Shown: positions 25,057 to 36,043, counted from the stretch's first letter. The stretch: 64,000 nucleotides of DNA from Sphingomonadaceae bacterium (GCA_020630295.1 JAHDBR010000003.1:1-64000); one strand, 5' to 3'. Notes: a model not told the origin generated them from the letters alone. Numbers and translations are program-made.

Positions 25057-26637
25057 ATGCAGGAATTTGACTATATCGTCATCGGCGGTGGTAGTGGCGG
25101 CAGCGCAGTTGCCGGACGTTTGGCAGTTGGCGGGAAGCATCGCGTATGTGTGCTGGAGGCTGGCGGACGCAACAATAATGTACTCGTCAAAACGCCCGGC
25201 TTTATGCCCTTCCTGTTGAAGAATACCAATTACAGATACGACACGGTCCCGCAAAAAGGTCTCAACGGACGAATAGGGTACCAGCCGCGCGGCAAAGGGC
25301 TTGGCGGGTCATCCGCAATTAACGCAATGGTCTACATTCGCGGCAATCGCTGGGATTATGACAATTGGGCCGCGATGGGCTGCGATGGCTGGGGGTATGA
25401 CGATGTCCTGCCCTACTTCAAGAAATCGGAAAGCAATGAACGCGGCGGAGACGATTTTCACGGGGGCGGCGGCCCGCTATTCGTATCCGATCAAACGGCG
25501 GTGAACCCCACCAGTCACGCTTTCGTCAGCAGCGCGGAATCGCTCCAGCTGCGCAATAATTCGGATTTTAACGGCGCGGCGCAAGAAGGCTTCGGCGTGT
25601 ATCAAGTGACCCAGCGCAAAGGCGAGCGCTGGTCCGCAGCGCGTGCATATATCGAACCGCTGCGTGGCAGCGACAATCTTGCAATCATGACCGGTACCTT
25701 GGTTGAAAAACTGGTGATCGAGAATGGCCGGGTCACAGGCGTTGCCATCCGGCGCGGACGCAAACGGGAGACGATTAAGGCCACAGCGGGAGTGATCCTG
25801 TCAGCAGGGGCTTTCAACAGTCCGCAAATTATGATGGCGTCCGGTATCGGACCAGCCGCGCATCTGCGTGATCATGGCATTGATGTCGTGCAAGACAAGC
25901 CTGCCGTTGGCAGCAATTTGCAAGATCACATCGATTACGTGTCCAGCTGGCAAACCGAATCCAAGGATCCGATCGGAGACAGTCTCGCCGGTACCGCACG
26001 GATGGCGAAAGCCATCATCGAGCACCGGCGTAAACGCACCGGCATCATGACCACCCCTTATGCTGAAGCGGGCGGTTTCTGGCAGGTTATGCCCGATGCA
26101 CCGGCACCCGACGTGCAATGGCATTTTGTACCGGCGATGCTGGAAGATCATGGCCGCGAGAAAGTGAAAGGGCACGGCTTTTCGCTCCATGCCTGCGTGC
26201 TTCGCCCGGAAAGCAGAGGCACCGTGCGGCTCAATTCCGCAGACACCAGAGACGCACCGCGGCTGGATCCCAATTTCCTTGATGACGAGCGCGATATTGC
26301 GGTGATGCGTGCGGGCGTGCGCTTGTCGCACCGTATTGCAGAGGCGTCACCGCTTGCGGACTACGCCCCGCAAGACCGGCATCCGGTTGATCTACAAGAC
26401 GATGCCGCGCTGGACGAAATGATCCGCAACCGCGCCGACACTGTGTACCACCCCGTGGGCACCTGCCGCATGGGATCGGACTCGGATAGCGTGGTCGATA
26501 CCAAGCTGAGGGTCCGCGGCGTGGACGGGCTCTGGATTGCAGATGCCAGTGTGATGCCGAAGATCGTCAGCGGCAATACCAACGCTCCCAGCATTATGAT
26601 TGGGGAGCGCTGCGCCGATTTCATCCTGAACGGCTAG
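25057..26637 (+). CDS. GMC-family FAD-dependent alcohol/choline dehydrogenase
   Basis: This 526-residue flavoenzyme has the FAD site VIGGGSGGSAVAGRL near residue 7, the GMC signature GKGLGGSSAINAMVYIRG near 78, and the catalytic His/Asn end YHPVGTCRMGSD and SGNTNAPSIMIGER. AlkJ- and BetA-type proteins oxidise alcohols to aldehydes. It lies 21 bases after the hydroxylase gene with an AGGAGAGG site, so hydroxylation followed by alcohol oxidation is a reasonable but unproven joint pathway. Confidence 0.9.
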   Translation: MQEFDYIVIGGGSGGSAVAGRLAVGGKHRVCVLEAGGRNNNVLVKTPGFMPFLLKNTNYRYDTVPQKGLNGRIGYQPRGKGLGGSSAINAMVYIRGNRWDYDNWAAMGCDGWGYDDVLPYFKKSESNERGGDDFHGGGGPLFVSDQTAVNPTSHAFVSSAESLQLRNNSDFNGAAQEGFGVYQVTQRKGERWSAARAYIEPLRGSDNLAIMTGTLVEKLVIENGRVTGVAIRRGRKRETIKATAGVILSAGAFNSPQIMMASGIGPAAHLRDHGIDVVQDKPAVGSNLQDHIDYVSSWQTESKDPIGDSLAGTARMAKAIIEHRRKRTGIMTTPYAEAGGFWQVMPDAPAPDVQWHFVPAMLEDHGREKVKGHGFSLHACVLRPESRGTVRLNSADTRDAPRLDPNFLDDERDIAVMRAGVRLSHRIAEASPLADYAPQDRHPVDLQDDAALDEMIRNRADTVYHPVGTCRMGSDSDSVVDTKLRVRGVDGLWIADASVMPKIVSGNTNAPSIMIGERCADFILNG

Positions 26638-26697
26638 TCTAATCGCGGGCGTAAACGCGCGGTCTCAAACACGCACGCGCAGCAAAACCTTACGAAC

Positions 26698-26727
26698 AAA
26701 AAAAGGCCGGAGCGCAATGCCCCGGCC
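26698..26727 (-). terminator. Intrinsic terminator of amtB
   Basis: GGCCGG (26705-26710) pairs with CCGGCC (26722-26727). On the minus strand the stem is followed by seven T residues (26698-26704). It lies downstream of amtB. The rest of 26638-26811 shows no gene. Confidence 0.85.
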
Positions 26728-26811
26728 ATATAAAGTGTTGTTCGCAGGAGGAACGTCGTGCGGCGGGAACGGGAGGGGAGAGGATCTCCCGGCCCCGCCG
26801 AACCTGGTGAA

Positions 26812-28149
26812 TTAATTGTAGGCGCGTTCGCCGTGTTCGCTGATGTCGAGGCCGTCGACTTCGGCTTCTTCGGAAACCCGAAGTCCGATGATGGCTTTGA
26901 CGATCATGGCCGCAATAAAGGTACCGATACCGGCCCATGCGATTGTCACGAGAACACCCTCGGTCTGGATCCAGAGCTGGGCGCCAAGGCCGGTCGAGCC
27001 GTCGCCAGGACCGCCAAGGAATGGCTGGTATACCACGCCTGTGCCGATCGCGCCGACGATACCGCCAACACCGTGGATGCCGAACGCATCCAGCGAATCG
27101 TCATACCCGAACTTGGCTTTGACCTTCGCTACGAAGAAGTAGCAAACGATCGAGGACAGGATGCCGAGAAGGATGGCGCCGAACGGGCCAGCGTTACCTG
27201 CGGCTGGTGTCACAGCCACCAGACCGGCAATCACACCCGAGCAGAAGCCCAGTGCTGAACCCTTATGTCCTGCCATTCTTTCGATGACCATCCATGTGAG
27301 CGCACCGGCAGCCGTGGCAACAAATGTGTTAATCATGGCAAGGCCTGCAGAGCCGTCAGCTTCAAGAGCAGAACCGGCGTTGAAACCAAACCAGCCAACC
27401 CACAGCAGGCCTGTGCCGACCATGGTCAGCGTCAGCGAGTGCGGAGGCATTGGCTCTGACGGATAACCACGGCGTTTGCCGAGCAGATAGGCGAGAACCA
27501 GTCCGGATACACCGGCATTAATGTGCACTACCGTACCGCCGGCAAAGTCGAGCGCACCCGCTTCGAACAGCAATCCGCCGCCTGCCCACACCATGTGTGC
27601 AATCGGGAAATATACGATGGTCAGCCAGATCGGTACAAATGCCATCACTGCGCTGAACTTCATACGTTCAGCGGTAGCGCCCAATATCAGCGCAGCAGTA
27701 ATTGCCGCGAAAGTCATCTGGAAGCTTACGAAGACGTATTCGCTGATCACTTCATCGGTAAAGGTCGCAGCCGTCGTCGACGCGTCCATGCCGGAGAGGA
27801 AATAGCTGCCCCCGCTGATGAAAAGCCCGAGCGCACCTTCATAGGTGGTCGAACCGAAAGCGAGCGAGAAGCCCCACATAACCCAGACCAGCATTGCCAG
27901 CGAAGCTGTGGCACCGATTTGCGTCATGGTGGACAGCATGTTTTTGGAGCGGGTCAATCCGCCGTAAAACAGTGTCAGGCCGGGAATGATCATCAGCAAC
28001 ACCAGAATGGTTGCTGTCATCATCCAGGCGTTATTACCAGGATTGGCCACTGCCGGAGCTGCTTCTGCAGCTTCCTGGGCCCATGCAGGCGTGGCGGCGG
28101 CCAAGGTCAGGCCCAGCGCACCAACACCGCCAAGTGTTTTGCGGAACAT
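26812..28149 (-). CDS. amtB: Ammonium transporter
   Basis: I place the start at 28149 (445 aa): AAGGAAACC stands just before this ATG, and it begins the signal peptide (MFRKTLGGVGALG...TPAWA). About eleven membrane helices follow. Family segments include GGLTRSKNMLSTM, FAGGTVVHINAGVSGL with the pore His, and DAFGIHGVGGIVGAIGTG with the second pore His. It imports ammonium and is gated by the PII protein encoded just upstream. A typical terminator follows. Confidence 0.95.
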   Translation of the reverse strand: MFRKTLGGVGALGLTLAAATPAWAQEAAEAAPAVANPGNNAWMMTATILVLLMIIPGLTLFYGGLTRSKNMLSTMTQIGATASLAMLVWVMWGFSLAFGSTTYEGALGLFISGGSYFLSGMDASTTAATFTDEVISEYVFVSFQMTFAAITAALILGATAERMKFSAVMAFVPIWLTIVYFPIAHMVWAGGGLLFEAGALDFAGGTVVHINAGVSGLVLAYLLGKRRGYPSEPMPPHSLTLTMVGTGLLWVGWFGFNAGSALEADGSAGLAMINTFVATAAGALTWMVIERMAGHKGSALGFCSGVIAGLVAVTPAAGNAGPFGAILLGILSSIVCYFFVAKVKAKFGYDDSLDAFGIHGVGGIVGAIGTGVVYQPFLGGPGDGSTGLGAQLWIQTEGVLVTIAWAGIGTFIAAMIVKAIIGLRVSEEAEVDGLDISEHGERAYN

Positions 28150-28178
28150 GGTGGTTTCCTTCATTTTGGAAAAATCGG

Positions 28179-28595
<417 letters not shown>

Positions 28596-28654
28596 TTATC
28601 AATCGCTACAGGGATTCATTGCGCAATATGCTAATGCACTAGGCAGACTCTTCG

Positions 28655-28685
28655 CCTAATTATTAATCATTGATTAAATATTAGG
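28655..28685. repeat. 31-bp AT-rich palindrome upstream of the glnK promoter
   Basis: The sequence from CCTAAT (28655) to ATTAGG (28685) is palindromic around 28670, with the inner TTAATCA/TGATTAA perfect and two mismatches outside. It covers the stop codon of the minus-strand phosphatase-family gene and lies about 100 bases upstream of the glnK start of transcription. It may be a regulator site or a weak terminator structure. Confidence 0.5.
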
Positions 28686-29375
28686 CAACTCTAGCGATGC
28701 GACGACAGGCAAATGGTCGGATGCCTGTGATGCGGTAGCGCTGTGATGCACGTGCTGTTCCACGCAGCCCCATTCATCGGAGGTCACGATACGGTCCAAT
28801 CGCGCAATTGGCTGGCGCGCGGGGAAACTGCGCCCCGTATCCAGAACGTGCCAGTTCTGGCGGAATTCCTGCATCGCGCCGCTGCGGTTTCCCCATTGGT
28901 TGAAATCACCCATCATCACTGTCGGACAAACAGGCGCGCACTGCTCCGCATGACCTAACACAGCCTTTATTTGGTCTCGGCGGCGCAGGCCGGACAGGTC
29001 CAAATGCATTCCAATGACGCGAATTCGGATGCCCGAAACCTCGATGTCGCCGCGCGCCGCGCCGCGTGGCTCCAGAGTCGGCAGGTCAAGCGGCTGCGCA
29101 TCAAGCACGCGATATTCCTTGCGCACCAGTAGCGCGTTTCCGTGCCAGCCAAGGCTGCGCGGGCGTTTGGCAATCTCTACCGGTTGCCAGGGAGAATCCT
29201 TGATTGCTGCGCGATCAATCACGCTGGCGCGCTCGCCAATGCGGAGATCAGCCTCTTGCAGCGCAATTACATCGGCATCGATCTCTCGCAAAACGCGCAT
29301 GATTCGGTCGGGGTCGCGGCGGCGGTCCGCACCCACGGCTTTATGAATATTGTAACTGGCGAATTTCAGGCGCAT
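28674..29375 (-). CDS. Endonuclease/exonuclease/phosphatase family protein
   Basis: This 233-residue protein has the EEP fold: FASYNIHKAVGADRRRDPDRI at the N-terminus, VIALQEADLRIG with the metal-binding Glu, MMGDFNQWG near 152 and the C-terminal SDHLPVVASL. It may cut phosphodiesters in nucleic acids or lipids. Its start lies eight bases after the stop of the upstream flavin-binding gene, so they form a pair. Confidence 0.88.
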   Translation of the reverse strand: MRLKFASYNIHKAVGADRRRDPDRIMRVLREIDADVIALQEADLRIGERASVIDRAAIKDSPWQPVEIAKRPRSLGWHGNALLVRKEYRVLDAQPLDLPTLEPRGAARGDIEVSGIRIRVIGMHLDLSGLRRRDQIKAVLGHAEQCAPVCPTVMMGDFNQWGNRSGAMQEFRQNWHVLDTGRSFPARQPIARLDRIVTSDEWGCVEQHVHHSATASQASDHLPVVASLELPNI

Positions 29376-29383
29376 GGGGCCGG

Positions 29384-29950
29384 TCAGTCCTGCGGATCAC
29401 CGGCAATGTAACGGTCGGTTGGCCGCGCCGGCAGGCCGTCAATGCTTGCCAAGCGCATACCGTGCTTGGCCGCCCATTCGGAAGGATTGCTCTGCGCGTG
29501 CGCTTTTTTCAGCGTTTCGCGTTCCGCCTGCATTTCCATGAACGGCACACCCCAGCCGCAACTGGTCTGCACGCTTTCCACAGCGATATCGAATATCTGC
29601 CGCGTTCCCGGCAGCAGGGTGAAATTGGATGCCAGCTCTTCCCATTGCGGGTCCTGCGGTAAAACCGGCACGCCGGTGCCATAAATGCGCAGGATCAGCG
29701 CGGGCTGCGCAAAATTACAGAACATGATAGTGATCCGCCCGTCCGCCGCCAGATGGGCGTGCGTTTCGTTGCCGCTCCCGCCAAGATCAAGATAAGCGAC
29801 ACGGTCCGGTGCAAGAATGCGGAACGCATCATACCCTTTGGGGCTGAGATTGATCCGCGCATCGGCCGCTGCTGTGGCCACAAAGAACACGGGCTGAGCC
29901 GCGATCATCGCCGTATGTTTGTCATTCAGAGTTTCGAAGAATTCAGCCAT
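29384..29950 (-). CDS. Pyridoxamine 5'-phosphate oxidase-like flavin-binding protein
   Basis: This 188-residue protein has the split-barrel FMN-binding fold: MIAAQPVFFVATAAADARINLSPKG at the start and YLDLGGSGNETHAHLAADGRITIMFCNF in the middle. Members of this branch are of unknown substrate and are not PdxH. It precedes the phosphatase-family gene by eight bases. Confidence 0.84.
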   Translation of the reverse strand: MAEFFETLNDKHTAMIAAQPVFFVATAAADARINLSPKGYDAFRILAPDRVAYLDLGGSGNETHAHLAADGRITIMFCNFAQPALILRIYGTGVPVLPQDPQWEELASNFTLLPGTRQIFDIAVESVQTSCGWGVPFMEMQAERETLKKAHAQSNPSEWAAKHGMRLASIDGLPARPTDRYIAGDPQD

Positions 29951-29981
29951 CAGATGACGCTAGGCCGCAGGATGCAGTTTG

Positions 29982-31517
29982 TCACCGCTCCTTAGTGGCC
30001 GAGAATTTCAGATCAGGGTTCTTTTCTTCCTGATACCCCACATCCCAAGGCGATTTTGCGAGGAACACCATATCGCCGTCCCGGTCTTTCGCCAGATTTG
30101 CGCGATTAAACTCTTCAAACTGGCCGAGCGGCTCATCCGGTCCGGTAACCCAGCGCGCAGTGGCAAATGGCGCCGCCTCCAAAGCTGCCTCGACCTTATA
30201 TTCGGCAGACAGTCGGGAGATCAGAACTTCCAGCTGCAATTGCCCGACGACGCCAACAATGTGCTGCGCGCCCAATTCGGGATAGAACACCTGGATCACG
30301 CCTTCTTCCGACAGATCGTCCAGCGCTTTGCGTAATTGCTTGGTCTTGGTCGGATCTTTCAATTGCACCCGCCGCAGAATCTCCGGCGCAAAGTTGGGCA
30401 GACCGGTAAAGCGCAGCTTATTGCTCTCGCTCAGCGTATCGCCCACGCGCAGCGTCCCGTGATTGGGAATGCCGATAATATCACCCGCTTCGGCCGTATC
30501 GGCAATTTCCCGGTCCTGCGCGAAAAACAGTATCGGGGAATGGATGGCAATCGGTTTACCCAGCCCGCTCGGCGTCAGCTTCATGCCGCGTTTAAACGTG
30601 CCCGAAACCTGCCGCATAAAGGCAATCCGGTCGCGGTGGTTCGGGTCCATATTGGCCTGAACTTTGAAAATGAACCCCGTCACCTCGTCATAGTCAGGCG
30701 TGATTTCGGCGTCGCCGGCTGGTTGCGGACGCGGGGGCGGCGCAAATTTCGCGATGGCTTCGATCAGTTCGGTCACACCGAAATTCTTCAGCGCGGATCC
30801 GAAATAGACCGGCGTCAGATCACCATTGCGATAAGCCTCCAGATCAAATTCCGGATAGCCGATTTGCGCCAGTTCCGCGTTCTCGGCGAAGCGTTCAGGC
30901 AACTCGAAGTCGGCATCACGGGTGCCAAGAAACTCTTTCGACGGGCCTTCGGGCCGCGCTACTGTGCCGCTTGCATAATCAAGAATGCCCTCAAATTCGC
31001 CGCCCATGCCAATGGGGAACATTTGCGGGCTGACATCCAGCGCCAGCATATCAGCAATTTCGTCCAGCAATTCAAAAACCGGGCGCCCTTCGCGGTCCAC
31101 TTTGTTGACGAAGGTGATAATCGGCACGCTGCGCAAACGGCAAACCTCGAACAGCTTGCGCGTTTGCGGTTCGATACCTTTCGCCGCATCGATCACCATG
31201 ATCGCCGAGTCGACTGCAGTTAGCGTGCGGTACGTGTCTTCCGAGAAATCCTCGTGACCTGGCGTATCGAGCAGGTTGAAGGTAATCCCGTCCCGCTCGA
31301 ACGTCATCACGCTGGACGTGACAGAGATGCCGCGCTGCTGCTCGATCTTCATCCAGTCTGACCGCGCCCGCCGCGCGGCCCCGCGCGCCTTTACCTCGCC
31401 CGCAAGATGGATCGCGCCGCCTTGCAGCAGCAGCTTCTCCGTCAGCGTGGTCTTACCCGCATCGGGGTGCGAAATAATCGCAAAGGTGCGTCTGTTCGAG
31501 GTGGTGTTGGACGCCAT
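29982..31517 (-). CDS. prfC: Peptide chain release factor 3
   Basis: This 511-residue GTPase recycles RF1/RF2 from the ribosome. GTP-binding motifs are HPDAGKTT near residue 18, DTPGHEDF near 88 and FVNKVDRE near 141. The length and the segment GEVKARGAARRARSDWMKIEQQRG match PrfC, not EF-G. It starts two bases after the pheT stop, an unusual end for the pheST operon but in keeping with read-through transcription. Confidence 0.95.
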   Translation of the reverse strand: MASNTTSNRRTFAIISHPDAGKTTLTEKLLLQGGAIHLAGEVKARGAARRARSDWMKIEQQRGISVTSSVMTFERDGITFNLLDTPGHEDFSEDTYRTLTAVDSAIMVIDAAKGIEPQTRKLFEVCRLRSVPIITFVNKVDREGRPVFELLDEIADMLALDVSPQMFPIGMGGEFEGILDYASGTVARPEGPSKEFLGTRDADFELPERFAENAELAQIGYPEFDLEAYRNGDLTPVYFGSALKNFGVTELIEAIAKFAPPPRPQPAGDAEITPDYDEVTGFIFKVQANMDPNHRDRIAFMRQVSGTFKRGMKLTPSGLGKPIAIHSPILFFAQDREIADTAEAGDIIGIPNHGTLRVGDTLSESNKLRFTGLPNFAPEILRRVQLKDPTKTKQLRKALDDLSEEGVIQVFYPELGAQHIVGVVGQLQLEVLISRLSAEYKVEAALEAAPFATARWVTGPDEPLGQFEEFNRANLAKDRDGDMVFLAKSPWDVGYQEEKNPDLKFSATKER

Positions 31518-31519
31518 GC

Positions 31520-33922
31520 TTAGCCCCGAAGCTCCGCGCCAAGCTTAGCTGCCGCCGCAACCACCTTGTCTGAAATCGCTTTCAGGTCTTCATCCTTGTA
31601 GCTTTTTTCCGAAGGTTGCAGCGTGACTTCGATTGCAACGGACTTCTTGCCTTCGGGCACACCCTGGCCGGAAAACACATCGAATATGCGCGCATCGACG
31701 ATATTGGCCTTGTCCGCACCCTTGATCATTCGCTGAAGATCACCCGCCGGCAGGTTGCCCGGAACCAAGAATGCAAAATCACGCATGACCGACTGTAATG
31801 CAGGCGGTGCATAGGCTGTCCGCGCGAAGCTAGGCGCGCCCTTCTTGCCCGGAATCGCATCGAGGAAGATTTCAACGGCGACTACCGGAACTTCAATATC
31901 AAATGTGGCGAGCGTTTTGGGATGCAGCGCTCCGAAACGCGCGAGGACGTTTTTTGGGCCGAGCCGCAGCGTTGCCGATTGTCCGGGATGGAACTGCGGA
32001 CCGGCCTCGCCCATCACTTGCAGCTTTTCTGCCGGCGCGCCCGCTTCTGCAAGCAGCGCCATCGCTTCGGCCTTGGCATCAAACGCGTCAAACGCTTCTG
32101 CCTTACCCGATGCCCAGCCGCGTGCAGAACGCTCACCTGCCAAGACAACGCCCAAAGTCGGCTTCTCGTTGCTGGAGCCGTCAGCATTGCGGAAATATCG
32201 CCGACCGATCTCGAACAGGCGCAGCGAGGCTGCGCCGCGATCAACGTTGCGCTTCGCTGCAGCGAGAAGTCCCGGGATCATTGACGGGCGCATCGCCTTC
32301 ATGTCTTCGCTGATTGGATTGTCCAGCACCCACAGCTCCTGACCTTCAGCGGCGAAATGCTCCGCATCGGGTACCGGCAGGAATGACCAGGTTACGGCTT
32401 CATTGAGGCCGCGGCCCGCAGCCGCACGGCGCACACGGCGTTCCTGCTTTTGTTCGTGTGATGCGGTTGGCGCGGCAACCCCTTCCGCGCGGGGCAAAGC
32501 CACGCTGGCGACATCATCAATGCCGTAAATCCGCACGACTTCTTCAACCAGATCGGCGGGCCCTTCCACATCGTGGCGGCGCAGCGGAACGGTCACTGTC
32601 CATGCTGCACCTGTCATGTCGACAGAGAAACCAAGCGATTCCAAGATTCGCTGCTGCTCTGCTTCATCTACCGCCACACCGCCAAGTTTGGCCGTAAGTG
32701 CGGGGTCGAAAGTGATGGTTTTGGCCACGCCCGGAGGCGAACCGGCACGAACAACATCGGATGCAGCACCGCCCGCCAGTTCGACAATCAGGCCGGTCAG
32801 CAGGTCGAGCCCGTCGTCGAGAAACTCCGGATCAACGCCCCGTTCGAAGCGCGTACGCGCATCCGAGGCCAGACCTAATTTCCGTCCCGTCGCGCCAATA
32901 CGGTCGGGATTGAAATAGGCAATTTCCAAGAGAACATCGGTCGTGTCATCGCTGCAGCCTGAATTCTCGCCGCCCATTATGCCGGCAATATCATGCACGC
33001 CCTTATCGTCGGCGATAACGGTCATCGCGTCATCAAGAGTGTACGTCTTCTCATTCAGCGCGAGGACCTGCTCACCGTTTTTGGCCCTTCTCGCGACCAC
33101 TGGACCGGTGAGTTTGGCGAGGTCGTAGGCGTGTGCCGGGCGCCCAAATGCCAGCATCAGATAATTTGTCAGATCGACCAGCAAGGAGATCGGGCGCTGA
33201 CCTGCGCTCTGCAGTCGCTGCTGCAACCAATCCGGAGAGGGACCGTTTGTGACGCCGGTGATGACACGTCCATAAAAGGCAGGACAGCCGTCAGAATCAT
33301 CGCTGCGGATTTCCACCGGACAGCCGTCAGAGGCCTCAAATGCCGGAAACGCGATCGGTTTCAGCGTGCCCATGCCCGCAGCCGCAAGATCGCGCGCGAT
33401 GCCGTACACACCCATGCAATCGGGGCGGTTGGGCGTAATGGCCACATCGAAAACCGGGCTGGATCCATGATAATCGGCAAAGCTGTGCCCGACAGGGGCG
33501 TCATCGGGCAATTCGATAATACCGTCATGTTCATCGCCCAGTTCCAGCTCGCGCACGGAACACATCATGCCGTTGCTTTCGACACCGCGGATCGCGCTTT
33601 TGCGAAGCTCCATACCGTTGGACGGCACAACAGCGCCCGGCTGACCGAGCACGCCCAGCATACCAGCCCGTGCATTGGGCGCGCCGCACACCACCTGCAA
33701 CGGTTCGCCCGCGCCAGTGTCCACGCTCAGCACTTGCAATTTGTCTGCGTCCGGATGCTTCTCTGCCGAAAGAACCTTGGCCACGGTAAAGCCTGAGAGC
33801 CGCTCCGCAGGGTCTTCTATGCCTTCGACTTCCAGGCCGATACGATTCATCGCCGCAGCCAGATCGGCAACGCTGGCCTCTGTTTCCAGATGATCTTTGA
33901 GCCATGTCAGAGAAAACTTCAT
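31520..33922 (-). CDS. pheT: Phenylalanyl-tRNA synthetase beta subunit
   Basis: This 800-residue protein begins [18 protein letters not shown] and contains the tRNA-binding domain (about 40-150, with [20 protein letters not shown]), B3/B4 (about 215-370), B5 (about 400-475), and the ferredoxin-fold anticodon-binding domain at the end ([22 protein letters not shown]). It works as alpha2-beta2 with PheS, whose stop overlaps its start as ATGA. Confidence 0.97.
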   Translation of the reverse strand: MKFSLTWLKDHLETEASVADLAAAMNRIGLEVEGIEDPAERLSGFTVAKVLSAEKHPDADKLQVLSVDTGAGEPLQVVCGAPNARAGMLGVLGQPGAVVPSNGMELRKSAIRGVESNGMMCSVRELELGDEHDGIIELPDDAPVGHSFADYHGSSPVFDVAITPNRPDCMGVYGIARDLAAAGMGTLKPIAFPAFEASDGCPVEIRSDDSDGCPAFYGRVITGVTNGPSPDWLQQRLQSAGQRPISLLVDLTNYLMLAFGRPAHAYDLAKLTGPVVARRAKNGEQVLALNEKTYTLDDAMTVIADDKGVHDIAGIMGGENSGCSDDTTDVLLEIAYFNPDRIGATGRKLGLASDARTRFERGVDPEFLDDGLDLLTGLIVELAGGAASDVVRAGSPPGVAKTITFDPALTAKLGGVAVDEAEQQRILESLGFSVDMTGAAWTVTVPLRRHDVEGPADLVEEVVRIYGIDDVASVALPRAEGVAAPTASHEQKQERRVRRAAAGRGLNEAVTWSFLPVPDAEHFAAEGQELWVLDNPISEDMKAMRPSMIPGLLAAAKRNVDRGAASLRLFEIGRRYFRNADGSSNEKPTLGVVLAGERSARGWASGKAEAFDAFDAKAEAMALLAEAGAPAEKLQVMGEAGPQFHPGQSATLRLGPKNVLARFGALHPKTLATFDIEVPVVAVEIFLDAIPGKKGAPSFARTAYAPPALQSVMRDFAFLVPGNLPAGDLQRMIKGADKANIVDARIFDVFSGQGVPEGKKSVAIEVTLQPSEKSYKDEDLKAISDKVVAAAAKLGAELRG

Positions 33923-35019
33923 GCGCCTGCTCCTACACCGGCGGAAAGCGTGGGCTGATCATAAGGGCTGAACCCGTAATGCTGTAGCCAGCGAATATCG
34001 CCGTCAAAGAACGCCCGCAAATCATCCATGCCGTATTTCAGCATCGCGAGCCGGTCCACGCCGACACCGAATGCAAAGCCCTGCCATTCATCCGGATCAA
34101 GTCCGGCAAATTCGATAACGCGGCGATTGACCATGCCGCTACCGAGAAGCTCCATCCAGGCATGGCCGGGCGCATCACCCGACCCGCCCAACACACGCCG
34201 TCCCTTCACAACCTCAAAACCCACATCGACTTCGACGCTTGGTTCGGTGAACGGAAAATAGGACGGACGCAGTCGCAGCACGATGTCATCGCGCTCGAAG
34301 AACGCCTTGAGGAACGTCTCCAGCGTCCATTTCAGATGGCCTAGATGAATATCCTTGTCGATTACCAGACCTTCAACCTGATGGAACATAGGCGTATGCG
34401 TGGCATCGCTATCGCTGCGATAGACGCGGCCAGGCGCAATGATCCGCACCGGCGCACCCTCTTTCACCATTGTACGAATTTGCACTGGTGAAGTGTGAGT
34501 CCGCAGCAACATGGCGCGGTCTTCGGCATCGCGATCAGGAAAATAGAATGTGTCATGCATCGCACGGGCGGGATGATTCTCATCCATGTTGAGTGCGGTA
34601 AAATTGTGCCAGTCATCTTCGACTTCGGGACCGGTTTTTACCGCGAAACCCAGATCAGCGAAAATCTCCGCCAATTCATCCATCACCTGACTAACCGGGT
34701 GGACGCTGCCCTTGGCAGAAATCGGAGCGGGCAGGGAAAGATCGAGCGTTTCCGTGGCCAGCTTCCGGTCCAGCTCCGCATCATCCATCGCCTGTTTGCG
34801 CAGGGCAATGGCGTCGGCGACTTCAGACCGCGCTTGTTGGATGGCGGGAGCCTTCTCCTGCCGCTCTTCAGGCGTCATTTTGCCCAAAGTCTTCAGCAAT
34901 TGGCTGATCCAGCCTTGTTTGCCCAATGCCTCTACGCGCAGCGCCTCCAAAGCATCTGCGTCGGCTGCGCTTTCGATGGCGGAAAGCGTCTGTTCTTTGC
35001 GTGTGTTCAATTCAGTCAT
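33919..35019 (-). CDS. pheS: Phenylalanyl-tRNA synthetase alpha subunit
   Basis: This 366-residue class II synthetase subunit has the N-terminal coiled coil, motif 1/2 region ([41 protein letters not shown]) and the C-terminal motif 3 [17 protein letters not shown]. It charges phenylalanine. It lies 200 bases downstream of the rplT gene, with a terminator between. Confidence 0.97.
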   Translation of the reverse strand: MTELNTRKEQTLSAIESAADADALEALRVEALGKQGWISQLLKTLGKMTPEERQEKAPAIQQARSEVADAIALRKQAMDDAELDRKLATETLDLSLPAPISAKGSVHPVSQVMDELAEIFADLGFAVKTGPEVEDDWHNFTALNMDENHPARAMHDTFYFPDRDAEDRAMLLRTHTSPVQIRTMVKEGAPVRIIAPGRVYRSDSDATHTPMFHQVEGLVIDKDIHLGHLKWTLETFLKAFFERDDIVLRLRPSYFPFTEPSVEVDVGFEVVKGRRVLGGSGDAPGHAWMELLGSGMVNRRVIEFAGLDPDEWQGFAFGVGVDRLAMLKYGMDDLRAFFDGDIRWLQHYGFSPYDQPTLSAGVGAGA

Positions 35020-35159
35020 GGCGAAGGCGCGCTAGCGCCTATTGCCGCGCAACGCAAAGCTGCATTTGCCGGTGAGCAGGCCTATTCGTCCTGATCGTCA
35101 AACTGACAACGCGCAGTATATCTGCATAACCGAACCAGCGCGGATGATGCCAAACACAG

Positions 35160-35196
35160 AAAAGGGCGCGGAAGGCCAAGCCCGCCGCGCCCTTTT
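35160..35196 (-). terminator. Strong terminator after rplT
   Basis: AAAAGGGCGCGG (35160-35171) and CCGCGCCCTTTT (35185-35196) form a perfect 12-bp stem with a 13-base loop, and the A/T ends make it work in both directions. It lies 25 bases past the rplT stop on the minus strand, separating rpmI-rplT from pheST. A second small dyad (35200-35214, ACCGG/CCGGT) lies next to it. Confidence 0.9.
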
Positions 35197-35220
35197 CAGA
35201 CCGGTTAATCCGGTAAAATC

Positions 35221-35580
35221 TTAAGCTGGAAGAGCTTTCTTCGCCTGTTCGATAATGGTCTTGAAAGCAGCGCCTTCATTCATCGCCAGATCGGCCATGA
35301 CTTTACGGTCCAATTCAATACCGGCGAGTTTAACGCCGTGCATGAACTGCGAATAGGTCAGACCTTCTGCGCGAACCGCAGCGTTGATACGCTGGATCCA
35401 CAGGGCGCGGAAATTGCGCTTCTTAACTTTACGGTCGCGATACGCATACTGGCCGGCTTTTTCGACGGCTTGGCGTGCGACGCGAATGGTGTTTTTACGG
35501 CGGCCGCGATAGCCCTTGGCTTGATCGAGTAACCGTTTGTGCTTCTGGCGTGTGGTCACGCCGCGTTTAATGCGAGGCAT
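35221..35580 (-). CDS. rplT: 50S ribosomal protein L20
   Basis: This 119-residue protein begins [20 protein letters not shown] and has the usual basic N-terminal extension and the globular end ([19 protein letters not shown]). It binds 23S rRNA early in assembly and commonly represses its own operon. It follows rpmI by 39 bases. Confidence 0.98.
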   Translation of the reverse strand: MPRIKRGVTTRQKHKRLLDQAKGYRGRRKNTIRVARQAVEKAGQYAYRDRKVKKRNFRALWIQRINAAVRAEGLTYSQFMHGVKLAGIELDRKVMADLAMNEGAAFKTIIEQAKKALPA

Positions 35581-35619
35581 ATCTCTTAACTCCTAAAAAG
35601 TGACTTGGTCTCTCGGCGC

Positions 35620-35823
35620 TCAATTGAGGCCGTAAGGAGCCCATTTCTTGATCGTCTTCGCATCAGCGTCAGAGATCACAGATGTGCCACGGTTCTGGCG
35701 GATATACTTTGCATTGTGATGCGTCAGGCGGTGGCGTTTGCCAGCAACACCGTGCTTCACTTTGCCGCTTGCGGTGATTTTGAAGCGTTTCTTCACACCG
35801 CTTTTGGTCTTCAGCTTGGGCAT
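35620..35823 (-). CDS. rpmI: 50S ribosomal protein L35
   Basis: This 67-residue, very basic protein begins [20 protein letters not shown], the L35 signature. A strong AGGAGAAG site precedes the ATG. No infC lies upstream in the window; the region 35824-36043 contains only the end of the next gene's terminator and the likely rpmI promoter. Confidence 0.98.
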   Translation of the reverse strand: MPKLKTKSGVKKRFKITASGKVKHGVAGKRHRLTHHNAKYIRQNRGTSVISDADAKTIKKWAPYGLN

Positions 35824-35988
35824 TTTCTTCTCCTAAAAGGATTTCGGTTCGGGACACGTACAACCAGCCCTGGCAGCCCTAACGGCCAGACCGGCAGATG
35901 AATCACGTGTCAGTGAAGTGCGGGCCATTACTGATGTGACTGCGAGAATGCAAGCGATTCCCTCGCCAATCATAAGGGCCGTAAAACA

Positions 35989-36022
35989 ATATTGGCGGAG
36001 TGCAGAAGCGCCCCGCCAATAT
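35989..36022 (-). terminator. Terminator of the outer membrane barrel gene
   Basis: ATATTGGCGG (35989-35998) and CCGCCAATAT (36013-36022) are perfect 10-bp arms with a 14-base loop. Read on the minus strand the stem is followed by TGTTTTAC. It lies 21 bases past the stop of the minus-strand gene at 36044. Confidence 0.8.
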
Positions 36023-36043
36023 CAAATCAAACAAACGCGATTT

